NCBI GenBank assembly: GCA_028622995.1
Contig: JAJQJQ010000003.1
Location: 7,068,001-7,132,000 of the forward strand
Reading direction: 5' to 3'
DNA from: Panagrolaimus kolymaensis
Taxonomy: Eukaryota; Nematoda; Chromadorea; Rhabditida; Panagrolaimidae
DNA: 64,000 nt
In this document: in pieces, positions 22,523 through 33,424 of the stretch
How the letters are laid out: each line of letters begins with the position of its first letter
How positions within the stretch are numbered: position 1 is the stretch's first letter
Translations under genes and position numbers: made by a program
Notes under the pieces: generated by a model
Told to the model about the DNA's origin: nothing
Database searches by the model: none
Seen by the model: only the letters and a program-made list of their open reading frames with translations

Positions 22523-24560
22523 TTAATTTAAGATTCGATTTAAACTGGCACTTGAAGTTCTCATAGGAGCTATTTGACGTAAAATATCTATCAATCGTTT
22601 GCTTTTATTAGAAATTTCATTATTTTTTGATTCACATAATTCTCGAATTTTTTGTTCCAATTCTGGTTTATTTTTCATTCCATACAATGCATGATAAAGA
22701 GTATAATTGGCATTTCCAAATGGGTCTTGATTTAATGGAGCAATTTGGGTGTAATCAATATTGAGAGCTTCCACCGCGCAACTCATACATAAAAGCCATG
22801 TTACAGCTCGAAGGAGAACATCATCTTTATCTGTGTCAAGAATGGATAGTAAACCAGTCACAGTCTAAAAATTGATAATATTTTGGTTAAGAACGGATTA
22901 AAAATGTGATTATTACCTTGGATGCCAGAATATGTGGCACGAGATCAGGACAACAACTCAAATTCACCAGCAACCTCAACGAATGTAAATTTGTTTCTCC
23001 TTTAACCCACAATTTAATTAAGCAATATGGTATGGCTGGTAAAAATACTGGTATTTGTGAGGGCGTAATATTCAGGGATAAATTAGTTAAAGCTTGTAAA
23101 GACACAGTACATTCCAAATCCACACTTGAATCCATTCGTCTAATAATTGCTGGAATTGCTCGTTTTAATAATGGCTCATTTGCAACATCCACCGCCATAT
23201 TTGCTATGCATTGGAGCAACATAATTCGACATGATTTAGGCCAATCTTGATCTTTATCACAAAAAAGTTCAACTATTCTTGCAACCACACCAAAATCTCT
23301 TAATAATATCTGCAAAAAAAATTTTATGTAATTTTCATTATTTTTTATTCTGTTTTTTCTTTGTTGCATTTAAATTTTTTTTTTCGTCTGCTCATTTTTC
23401 TTTTTCATTGGTGCGGAACAACGACACAAAAAATGAGTGACGACGACCTCATGGACATCAAAAATGGCTCTTCAGGGTGCTAGTCTTTTTTTTTTGTCTT
23501 CATTTTCACCACAAACTTTCATTTTTCTTCTTTTTTTCTTCCATAAAAATTTATTGTTTCGAACAGACCAAAAAGAAAAGACATAAAAAAACTTTTTTTT
23601 TGTTCGAGAAAATCCAAATCAATAGAATAGAATAGCATTTTTTTTATGTAAAAAAAGAATATTAAAAAAATATGACAAACCTGGTTAGCAGCAAAAGCAG
23701 TGGAATTTGAGATGACAGTTAATAACGGAAGTAAAAGATCTTGAATAATTTCAAGATAATTTAAAGCTGTAGCAATCTGTCGGACATCTGGTGGAGTCAG
23801 TAATTTTTGAACATGATATAATCGATTTATAAGGGCTTTAAGTTGCTCGGTTGCTGCAAATTCAGATGCCGGGTTTACCGTAATTCTCCATTGTTGAGAT
23901 GCTTCATCATCTGGATCTTTTTGCGGCAAACTCTAAAAAAGAAGAGATAACTTTTTAATTTGGATTTTGCATGCTTTTGAGTGTTGTAGATTTTTTTATT
24001 ATCTATATATTTAATTAATTTCCCCCAAAAAATAGTGAGATAGAATACTACGCCAAATACTTTTTATGTTTGTTAGCTCATTTTGTTCATCCAAAAATAT
24101 AAAATCCAATTCATTTGGGAAAAGAAGAAAAAAGTAATAAAATTTTTTATGGAAAACCGAAAAAAAATAAATTAAAAAAGATAGAAAGATACTGATCGTC
24201 AATAAAACTTGAAGCTAGCAAAATAAATAGAAAAAGAAAGAAGAAGGTTTTTTGTTTTTCGGTTATCCAAAAGAAGAAATAAGAAACAGAGGAAATTAAA
24301 ATGAGTGAAAACAGATATCATGAAAATTTCGCTTCTTGTGTTGGTTTTCGGTTTGGGGCAAAGGACGCATCTCTTTTTATTTTTTCGGAAATTAAATTTT
24401 TAAGCTGTCGTTGCTGTTTCGTTAGTAAACATTTCAAAAAGCTGACAGAATTGTAAAAAAATAAATTTTAAAATAGTAAAGAAAAAACAAAATTTACCTG
24501 AAATTTTCCATATTTCGGTGTAGCAATTTCAACAACAAACGCTGATTGCTGTTGACCCAT
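22523..24560 (-). CDS. Armadillo-repeat protein (ARMC10/ARMCX-like)
   Basis: Exons 24560..24498, 23932..23681, 23309..22917 and 22864..22523 give 349 residues. The short first exon starts MGQQQSAFVVEI. From about residue 80 there are consecutive armadillo-type helices, e.g. LNYLEIIQDLLLPLLTVIS, SRIMLLQCIANMAVDV-like and VSLQALTNLSLNITPSQIPV, ending in a charged helix. The ISNSTAFAANQ...LRDFGVV segment resembles the Arm_2 domain of ARMC10/ARMCX proteins, which associate with mitochondria and trafficking. I cannot name an orthologue. Two introns are unusually long for this region (about 565 and 371 nt). It may be the first gene of a same-strand cluster with ICAP-1 and LACTB. Confidence 0.72.
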
Positions 24561-25743
24561 ATTTCATCGATTCATTAGCTATTAATTTTTTATTTTGTTT
24601 GAATAAAATAAAAATAGGAACACAGAAATTCTTTCTAAAATAGAAAAAAGTGTATACTAAGTTAAGTAAGGGTATGTCAAGCTACAACAACAACCACGGA
24701 ATCCGATGACAAATAGGTTCCAGAAAAAAAGAGAAGAAGAAAAAAGCAAACAAATGGATAGAAGGATGCCCTTAGTGAATTGGTTGCTCTCACATAAAAG
24801 CATCCTTTCCCATTGCATTGCTTGCTTCACGGCGGCACGCCCCATACACCTTTGGGATTCCGAACAAAGAACAATAATCAAAAAAATGTCACCAAGAACG
24901 AACAACATTTTTATTTCTTGAAAAATCGCACTTTTCAAATTCCCAAAAAAAACTTTTTTAAGTAAAAAAAGCTTCCAGTTTATGCGTATGCATGTATTTG
25001 TTTGGTCATGTTCCAAAAAATCGGCACTATTGATGCATTTAGCTTCAGACACAGAAAAAAAAAAAAAGTGTCCGCCTCTAAAAGCTTTAGTTTTGTTGTT
25101 GTTACTTTGAGACGGACAAACTCAATAACAACAAAGTGTTGCCCTTCCGAGTTAGCTTAAAAAATTTTTCTCATGTTGCCTAGAAGAAAAAATGAGGGCG
25201 GAAAGGAATATTTTTTGGTATAGTTACTAATAATATTGATTGCGCAGCAGAAAACAAAAATATATTAAGTTTGGTGAAGAGGTGTTTGACTAACATATAA
25301 ATAATTAACTCAACGATTCATTCTTGTAATTTTTAATTAATTTTCATCATGATCATTAGTACCAAAAAAAGACACATGGAAAAAAGTTAAAAAAGTGTTT
25401 GACTCTGTGTTGTCGTGTTTTAAAAAAAGTTAGAGACAGCTAGCTTTAAATTAATTTTTTCAAAAAGCGTAAAAAAGTGGCAAAAGTTGTTTTTATTTTT
25501 TTATTATTTTGTGGGCCATAAAAAACGAAGGAAATAGGATGGCATGGCATGACTTTTATAATACTAAAAGCATGTTTTGTTTTCTTGTTTTTTTGTCTTT
25601 CAAAATTTAATCCACCGAGTTCATTGACTATTATTGTTACACATATTAATATCAATTAATTATTTAAAGAAAAAAAAGGCAAAAAAAAAGAAAAAAATAG
25701 CACCGAAATGAAAAATGAATGTATAACGCGAAGAAAAAAATTT
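24561..25743. promoter_or_regulatory. Upstream region of the armadillo gene
   Basis: 1.2 kb between the start of the armadillo gene and the stop of the Bicaudal-C gene, both minus strand. It is AT-rich with homopolymers. A 131-codon minus-strand frame at 24657-25052 is Cys/Phe/Leu-rich without family signal; I treat it as chance. The promoter for the row below should lie here. Confidence 0.45.
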
Positions 25744-28700
25744 TTATAGGGAATAACCGCGTTTTCGAGCAGAGTCACGTAATTCTGAAAATTAATATCG
25801 TAATCTTTTATTTAGTTTAAAGAAAATGAAAAAAACTTACTTAAAATAGCATTAAATATCTTCTTTCTGGCTCCCATTGTAGAGACGCCAATATCCTTTA
25901 AATTTTGTTCATCAAGCAAAAGGAAAGCTTGCATGTCAATCTAAAAAATAAATAAAAAAGATATACATAATTATGTATTCAAATAATAAATTATAAGGAT
26001 GTTACATACTTCCTGGTCACGAAATTGTGGCAAATATTCACTACATCCTAATTGAGCTAAAACCATAGCGGGTTCAATAAATATTTGGATATCCCAATTT
26101 ATGTCATTTGCTAATGAAGGAGTGGACTCAAATACACTTGCAGATGCCGCAAATGCTAAAATTAATTGGTATTAAATGTTCTCAAGCATTGAGATATCCA
26201 TACACAAACCAGGTCGTTTAATAAATGAAGGTTGTTGTTGATATTGGTGAATAGGTAATTCTTTAACCGTTTGTGAAGGAGATGAAAAATTTGAATTTAT
26301 ACTTTGATTATAATCACTTAATTCTTCTTCCTCTCGAACTGAAGCTAAACCTTTTGCAGCCTGTTGTGAGGCGGCTGCAGCTGCGGCAGCCAATTGTTGT
26401 TGTTGTTCCAGGGATGATGAAGGCATTCCTCGAGGTGTCATGGTTTTGGTTTCTTTATTTATTGAAGTTGTAGCTGCAAATCCACTTTCATGTTCTGGTT
26501 GTTCCCAAATTTGTCGAATTCCTAGTTTCAATATATCTGCTGGTAAAGAATTACTAAAACCATAACCAGCCCATAAATCTGTTGGATGTCTTACATCTGT
26601 TATTTCTTGACCATAAGTAGCTTAAAAATGTGGCTTAAAATTAATAATATAATCACAAGAAAGATACAAACCTTTGTTAGCTTTAAATAACATTTTATCC
26701 CGATTTATTGCAATTTGACGCTCTAATCCTGGAGCTTTCCAAAAGTCGCTTAAAAATTGATATTATATAATAAATTAAATTTTTCTGATTCATTTAATAA
26801 AAAAAAAAGTAAAGTTTACCTGCAGTTTACTCCACTGCCGCTTCTTCCAGTTTCCGTTAAAAATGAATCGCTTGGGCCTCTTCCGCTACAGAGCTCCTAC
26901 AATTTTTATTTTATTTTAATCGAATTAAATAGATGATGTTTCACTTTAGTGCAAAAAATTAAATAAAACGTACCGGAAATACTGGGGAACTTCTTTCTGA
27001 ATTAAAAGCATCAAAACAACTTTTACCAATCAAAAAATTATTTGAAGGCGATGAATGACATTCTGAAAAAGATGGCGATCTTCGAGGTGGAGATGTTTGG
27101 TGGATATCGAGCATAGATTGACTTGAATAATAATTTTTGTTAGGTTTTTGAGGAGTTGAACTTTCCTTTATTTTGCTTCAAAAAAATTAATTTAAACTAA
27201 TCTCAAAAAACGACGTTTAACTAACTTTAGAAAATTTCTCATAAACAAATATTCATTTACTTGTAAAGCTTCAGAAGCTTCAGATTGTAAAATTTGTTGT
27301 CTTGAAGCATAAATATTACTAATATTTGCTTCATAACTTCGTATAACTATCAACTAAAAAAACTTGCGTTTAATTAAATTTTTATCACACGAGTAAGTTT
27401 TTTTACCACTTCATTGCTATTATTTCCATTAGCTTTTTTCTTTTCTCCAAGAGAAACATCAAATTTAGTTTCAAAGTTTCTTAAATTTTGTTTTGAACTC
27501 GTTGAAGTTGCTTCACTGGGTTTTTCAAATTGAATTGAAACGGGTAAAAGACCCTAAAAGAGAAAAAAATAATCAAAGATCAAACAAAAAATGTTTTATG
27601 TTTTAATAATAAAAATCATAAAATAAAATGATGGATGACTCACAGTTAAATAACGCCTTGCAGCAAAAATTGAAATGGCCGAACCCATTACGAGTATCGA
27701 ACTACCTTGGGGTGAAAATTGCATTTGAGTTTTAGTATGAAATGCAATCCATCGAATTGTATTTAAACCATATAAACCATAATTAGGTTGCAATAAAGCA
27801 GGACGCAAATCAAAACTTGATCGACATATTGATGCTTCAAGGGAAAAACCTAATCCAAATAAATATCGATGAAATTGATCGATGGTAGATAAAATTAATT
27901 CTTCATATTGAATTGAACCTTTAACAATCATTTCAATTGTGGATATAGCGATCATAGAAATTTGTACAGATATTTCAGACGAAGTTAAAGAACGTTGAAA
28001 ATCCATTAAATTTATTGGTGTTTTTTGATTTAATTCCAAATTTATGTTTATAGTTATCGGGGAAATTAGCTGCAAATTTTAATTTTTTAAACATTTTTTT
28101 GCTATTTTATGATAAATTATTATTAGTATTTTACCCTTAATTTAGAACGAGCTCGTTCCACTTGTGCAATACCACCAGCAATAGAAACTTGATTATTTTT
28201 TTCTATATCATTATGTTTATTTGAATCAGGAAAATGTATATGGCAATTAGTTTCCCGCATCACATCTTGAGTGTTTCGACCACCTCTGCCAATTATATGT
28301 GAATGAGAAGTATGACAAATTTCCATTTTAAGAGTAATTCGATCCTTTTTAACTCTTAATAAAGTTGAAATTGATTCCTTTGCTTTTGCAACAGATTCAG
28401 GTAAACCTATTATTTTTACAAATGGATCTGCAAAAATAAATAAATAAAGTAAAATATGGAAGAAGATTTGTAAATAAAAATACCCTTTTTTGTTTTTGCT
28501 CCAATTTTAAGTCTGGAAGGCCACGAAATTTGGGTGTTTGTTGAATTTTCTATCTAAAGTTAAACATTAAATTGGGCATTTATAAAATTTAGCTTACTTT
28601 TGAAAAGAATTCAGAGGCTGATGGCAATTGTTCATAGCCGTTGCTGAGGCCTTAACAAAACTTGTTAAACTTCATGTATGAACCTCCTTTGACTAACCTG

Positions 28701-28884
28701 TTATCATACTTTCTAATTTCTTTCGATCAACTTGAATTTTCTCATCGATATGTCCCTCAGGTAATGGAGTTTCCCATGAATTTACTCCATTATTATTACC
28801 TTTAACTGAATCATTAGCGGCATTATCAGATTTGGTTTCAATGCTGTTATCATTATTCCATTCATCTAACGATTCAGAGCGCAT
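25744..28884 (-). CDS. bcc-1: Bicaudal-C RNA-binding protein (KH domains plus SAM)
   Basis: Fourteen exons: 28884..28698, 28650..28598, 28553..28484, 28427..28135, 28069..27644, 27553..27407, 27353..27226, 27175..26974, 26896..26820, 26748..26672, 26620..26210, 26155..26010, 25940..25841, 25784..25744; 785 residues. The N-terminus matches Bicaudal-C closely: IQVDRKKLESM, then TNTQISWPSRLKIGAKTKKD (first KH-like unit), then a full KH with HSHIIGRGGRNTQDVM, CHIHFPDSNK and NQVSIAGG. A third, degenerate KH-like unit follows. A Gln/Ala-rich linker leads to the SAM domain (VLAQLGCSEYLPQF, ALLLLDEQ-like, LKDIGVSTMGARKKI), which in this family polymerises. Bicaudal-C represses and localises target mRNAs through the CCR4-NOT complex. 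The frame stays open upstream of the ATG to a TTTTTTAAG acceptor, so a further 5' exon cannot be excluded. Confidence 0.92.
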
Positions 28885-29837
28885 CAAAATATTATCTTTA
28901 AAACTTAAAAAAAATTAAAATTAGTTATGCATAGATAAAATCTCACGAAACAAAAAAATCTCTGACGATAATTAAATAAATTAATGGAACACCACCCAAA
29001 AATTAATGAAGGAAAGAGAAAAAGGAAAAGAAGAAGATATCGACGTCAATGACACTGTCCGAAAACAACTGTGAAACAAACAAGTAAAAAAAGTTTACTG
29101 ACGCGGTTGAAAAAAAGTGATGAAGAAGAAATCAAAAAAAAAAACATATCATCAGTGTAAAACGATTTCTTTGGCGAATTCAAAAAAGACGCACATTTTA
29201 GAAGTAATTAAAAATTTCGTAGGTTATTATGGTTGTAGCCTTGAAATTATCAAAGTAATGAAAAAAAGCAAATTAAATTTCCTGAATGATAAAAAAAATC
29301 ATAATGACAAAACAACAACCTTTTTAATATTAGTTACTTAGAATTAAAAAAAAAAAAATGCTGCGCAAAAATTCATAAACATCATTACTTGACTTTTTAT
29401 TTATCATTTGTTCATCATGCATCCGAGTGATTTTTGGTTTCAGTAAAAGCAATGCAATAGAAGCCTTGCAGCCATATGTTTTCCCCATAAAAAGAAGCAC
29501 AATATTTTTAAAATCATCATCACACACGTCTGTCATTCATTCACGGCCGTGATCACACTTGTTTTCATGCCTGCGGTGTCCGTGTAATCATAAATGTCAC
29601 ATCTTCTTCTCCTTCTTATTTTCTTTCGCAAAAATCGGCTCATGATCAATCAATTAACCCAAAAAAATTATTTATTTATTTCCTAATCAATCAAAACTTT
29701 TTCTTTTCACTAATTAGTTTTCAATGTTAGTTAAATTGTTTATACTTTAAAATCTTTTAAAGTCAAAATTTTATTAAATTTTTATATCACAAATTTAAAC
29801 AACGAATAATACTGGTATGTAAATATATTTATTATTA
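28885..29837. promoter_or_regulatory. Upstream region of the Bicaudal-C gene
   Basis: About 950 bp between the Bicaudal-C start and the stop of the seven-pass receptor. It should hold the promoter and any noncoding first exon. Short open frames at 29117-29536 lack any recognisable content. Confidence 0.45.
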
Positions 29838-31215
29838 TTATTTCATTTCCCATGCACTTATGGTTCTTTCCATTTCCATTATTGGACAATGCCGACGCCA
29901 TTTCAAAGATTCACAAGGGTGTGATGGTGAGAATGTTGAATTGACTTCTTCAAGTTGATGTACATCCGAACTATTATTTATCCATGGTAAAATACGCCGA
30001 TATTCAGTGGCGCATAAAATTATCGGATCAAATACCATTCTAACTAGCCATAATAGAATAATTCCACCCGAGAGGGTTTGTAAGCGATTGATTAAATTCA
30101 GATACTAAAGACTTAGAAAATTAATAAGGAAAAAATAGAAGCAAACGAATACCTGTACAATTTTGCATTGATGAACAGGATAAAGCAGACCATTAATTTC
30201 GGCCATTGCTCGATAAATAAAAATTAAACCAATAAACATTAAAGGAATTATTAAACCATAAAGAGCAACATGTCCGCCAAAACTTAGGAATTTTTTAAGG
30301 CGATATTTACTTATTGGTAATTCATTTCGTGATCGTTCTTCTTTGATACTAACAAAGAGGCGCCGAAATACAATAAAATAATAAACTATGCAAAATACAA
30401 ATAAAAAACCAATTAAAGTTATTGAAATAATTACCAATGGACTTTGGCAGGATTCAAAACCACAAACTAAAATTTATTTTTATTATATTTTATAAATCTT
30501 TAAAATGAGTAGTTACCGTTAGTGGCATCAACCGGATCAAAAAGAGCTGCAAAAAGAGGAGCAAAAATTGCAGAATAAAATAAACTTCCAAGCCAAATAA
30601 AAATTGTGCAAGCAAAAACTCTGCGAGGTTGCATAATTTCATTGTATAAAGAAATTCGATCATGGCTTAGCTGCAAAAAATTTCATTTTCAGAAACCTTG
30701 TTTATGTAAAACTTACTTGTCGAATGATAATAATTAAGACATGTGAAAGGGAGCAATGGACAATTCCAAAAGTGCTAACAAATAAGCATAAAATAGATAT
30801 AGCAAAATATACATTTTCAATGTTTGCAACAATACTAACAATAACGATGACCAAAGATGTTACAACATCCGCAAGATATCGACTAATAATTACCCTTAAA
30901 AATATAAATAAAGATTAATTATAAAAAGAGAAATGTTTTTAGTTTTACATGTATTTTCGATTTGGAATTCGTCGCTTTTTAATTGCAATTCCAATCAAAA
31001 TAATAACAAATATATTTATACAAAGTGCAGTGATGGCTATTGCAGGTGCAACATTGAGGAATACTTTACTACTCTTAAACGCGTTTTTTAAAACTAGTTG
31101 TTTTCGTAAGAAAAACAAAATTTACCTTAATATTAAAATTTCTCTCTGCACCACTCAAAAGATAATCATGGTGGCTTAATTCTTTTTGGCAATCTTTAAA
31201 AAGCAATTCAGCCAT
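29838..31215 (-). CDS. Seven-transmembrane receptor, family not assigned
   Basis: Six exons, 31215..31126, 31073..30949, 30894..30717, 30670..30517, 30466..30153 and 30104..29838, give 375 residues in one phase. Seven hydrophobic segments are visible in order, beginning near VAPAIAITALCINIFVIIL and ending near IILLWLVRMVFDPIILC. The N-terminus is short and has no signal peptide. The end of segment 3 reads IIIIRQLSHDRISLY rather than a DRY motif, and segment 7 has FDPIIL in place of NPxxY. The cytoplasmic tail contains several Cys. This looks like a divergent nematode rhodopsin-like receptor; ligand and G protein are unknown. Introns are 45-58 nt. It lies head to head with the CDF transporter. 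Confidence 0.7.
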
Positions 31216-31953
31216 TTTTTAATTTTCTATTACTATTATTCCTTTTCCTTCTTTTTCTTTTTACAATAAAATATCCATTAAATGACCACAGTCAAAAAAG
31301 AAAGCTTCTTTATGTCCGATATTCTTCCCTAATGTCAAAAATGCAAAGGCGGTTGTTTGGTTTTTGAAAGGGATTTTCTTCCATTCTAAGACGTTTTTCT
31401 AACATCCGCATTTGCTTTATTTTTTAACGTTTGGACTTTCTTCTTCTTTTTTCTTTTTTGCGCAACAATCATTTTTTTTGACAGCGGAACTTTAAAAAAA
31501 GTTAATGGCCACAAGCGCGTTGTCTCTTCGGTCTAATATGTTAGTAAATAAAAAAGACATCCGTTAAGTTTAGAGGCTTGCGTGTTTGATTTCTCCGATA
31601 TTAAAATGGATGGTACAAAGTTAGCAGCCAAAATCTTTTTTATTTTTTTATTACAAAAGAAAAAACGACTTGACATTTCTAAATTTGGTTTTTGTTTATT
31701 TCCAAGTAAAAACCGATCAATCGAAAGGTTAGAAAATGGTTGCATAAAAAATAATCACCTATTTGCTATGTGGTGTTGATTTAATTTTCTTTATCAGTCA
31801 AGAAGAAGAGAGAAAAAAAACAGTCTAGGGTAGTACTAAACATGTGGGGGCAAAAAAACTTCATGTTATGAAAAAGGGAGGCAAGAAAAATAATTTTATT
31901 TAAAATTGTTTTTTTAATGATATCAAAGTTGTTGTAAATAAAAAGTGTTTAAA
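31216..31953. promoter_or_regulatory. Shared upstream region of the divergent receptor and CDF genes
   Basis: 738 bp between the two start codons. AT-rich; the frames at 31533-31779 overlap on opposite strands and look like chance. No clear TATA box in the expected positions. Confidence 0.4.
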
Positions 31954-33268
31954 ATGAGTAAAATAGATGATGAAAAATTGCCGTTACTTCAAGTTACAAC
32001 AAAAATTACGACAACTAAGAATAATAAGAAAAAATTACCGGGTGATTATCTTTCAAAGAAAAAACGTAAGAAGCTAATTCAACAGGTAAGTAGAATCAAG
32101 CTTTTGAGAATTCAGAGATCCAATATTTTTTGTATTTTGCAGTATTATGACGATCAAGAACGCCTCAAACATCTTTATGAAAGTGACGTACAAAATCTTA
32201 ATGAAGCCAATCGACAACATTATATTGATGAATGTCTCGAAAAAGATGAAAGCCGTTCAAAACTAGATAAAATTTTAGCTAGCACTATTTTTGTTTTGAA
32301 TATTATTATTTTATGTGGAAATTTAGCTGCATCCATTTTAAGTGGATCTTATTCAGTTATTAGGTAATCAAAGAAAAATGTTTTATGGTTAGAGAGCTTT
32401 CGTTTTAGCGCTTTTGTTGATTCGGCTATGGATATAACTTCAAGTGCAATACTTTTTGGAGCTTTATGGTCTGTAAATAACACCAATATGTTTAATTATC
32501 CTCGAGGAAGGCAAAGGCTTGAACTTCTTGCTGTAATTATTTGCAGCATAATTATGGGTAAAAAAATTTACTTCTTAGAATAAATTATTTTATATGTTCT
32601 TTGTCTTTTTTTAAGGCGTCGCAAATATTATGATGATAATCCAATCTGTGGAATCAATTATAAATGATATGGTTGATCCAGATGCAAATTTACCAACTAT
32701 AATTATTTTATGGAGTGGAATAACTTTAAAAATTATTTTTATGTTAATTTGTTATCGACATGGAACACCCAGTAGCAAAACATTAGCATTGGATCAAAGA
32801 AATGATATATTAACGAGCGTTGTAGCTTTTGTGGGTGCATTTGTTGGAGATCATTATTGGAAATATGCTGATCCTATAGGGGCTATCCTTGTTTGGTAAG
32901 TTTTTATTACCGATGATTTAAATACTAAATTTTATTTTAGTTCTTTTATCGCTGTTTCATGGTTTTCAAATGCATTTGAACAAATTCCATTAATCGCAGG
33001 ACATCGAGGAGAAAGAGAACAAACAAGCAGGATTTTAACCATTGGTATGACACATGATGATAGAATTAGATACTTCGATCATATTATGGTTTATCATATT
33101 GGTGAACGAGCTTTAGTGGAGCTTCACATAGTTCTAGATGAAAATTTGCCTCTAAAAATTACTCATGATATTGCTGAAACGCTTGAAAATAAAATTAAAG
33201 CATTAGAGTTTGTTGAACGCTGCTTTGTTCACGTTGATTATTGGTGTGATGGTCGCGAAGATGGATGA
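31954..33268 (+). CDS. Cation diffusion facilitator transporter, manganese-type
   Basis: Exons 31954..32085, 32143..32363, 32409..32557, 32616..32895 and 32941..33268 give 369 residues. After a basic, cytosolic N-terminus there are six hydrophobic segments. The metal site in segment 2 is DxxxD (DSAMDITSS) and in segment 5 also DxxxD (ALDQRNDILTS). Between them are YPRGRQRLE and the segment 3-4 region. The C-terminal cytosolic ferredoxin-like domain has HIMVYHIGERALVELHIV and FVHVDYW. CDF proteins export divalent metal from the cytosol in exchange for protons. Two DxxxD sites, rather than HxxxD, are known for the Mn/Fe-type branch, as in plant MTP8-11, so Mn is the likeliest substrate. No His-rich loop is present, in line with that. 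The call is firm; the metal is inferred. Confidence 0.9.
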
Positions 33269-33352
33269 AGCTGATTTTTAGTGTACTTATTCGATTTTAT
33301 AGTTTCTTTATCATTAATTATGTATTATGTAAATTTATTTTTGATTTAGAAT

Positions 33353-33358
33353 AATAAA
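33353..33358 (+). terminator. Polyadenylation signal AATAAA of the CDF gene
   Basis: The first AATAAA past the CDF stop, 85 nt downstream. It lies only 67 nt from the stop codon of the convergent CCP-like gene, so the two transcripts probably overlap or end back to back. Confidence 0.6.
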
Positions 33359-33418
33359 AATGATTTATTCAAAAATTTAAATTTGGGTAACACAAAACCT
33401 CTTTTTTGTATATTTAAC

Positions 33419-33424
33419 TTTATT
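33419..33424 (-). terminator. Polyadenylation signal AATAAA of the CCP-like gene
   Basis: Read on the minus strand, AATAAA begins at the base right after the TAA stop codon, giving a very short 3' UTR if used. Confidence 0.5.

Noticed and set aside
23405..23480. Short plus-strand ATG frame inside the armadillo intron
   Set aside because: Sixteen codons only, no conserved content.
24657..25052. 131-codon minus-strand frame in the armadillo upstream region
   Set aside because: Unusually long for AT-rich spacer, but composition is Cys/Phe/Leu-rich without a domain, and no splice sites connect it to a neighbour.
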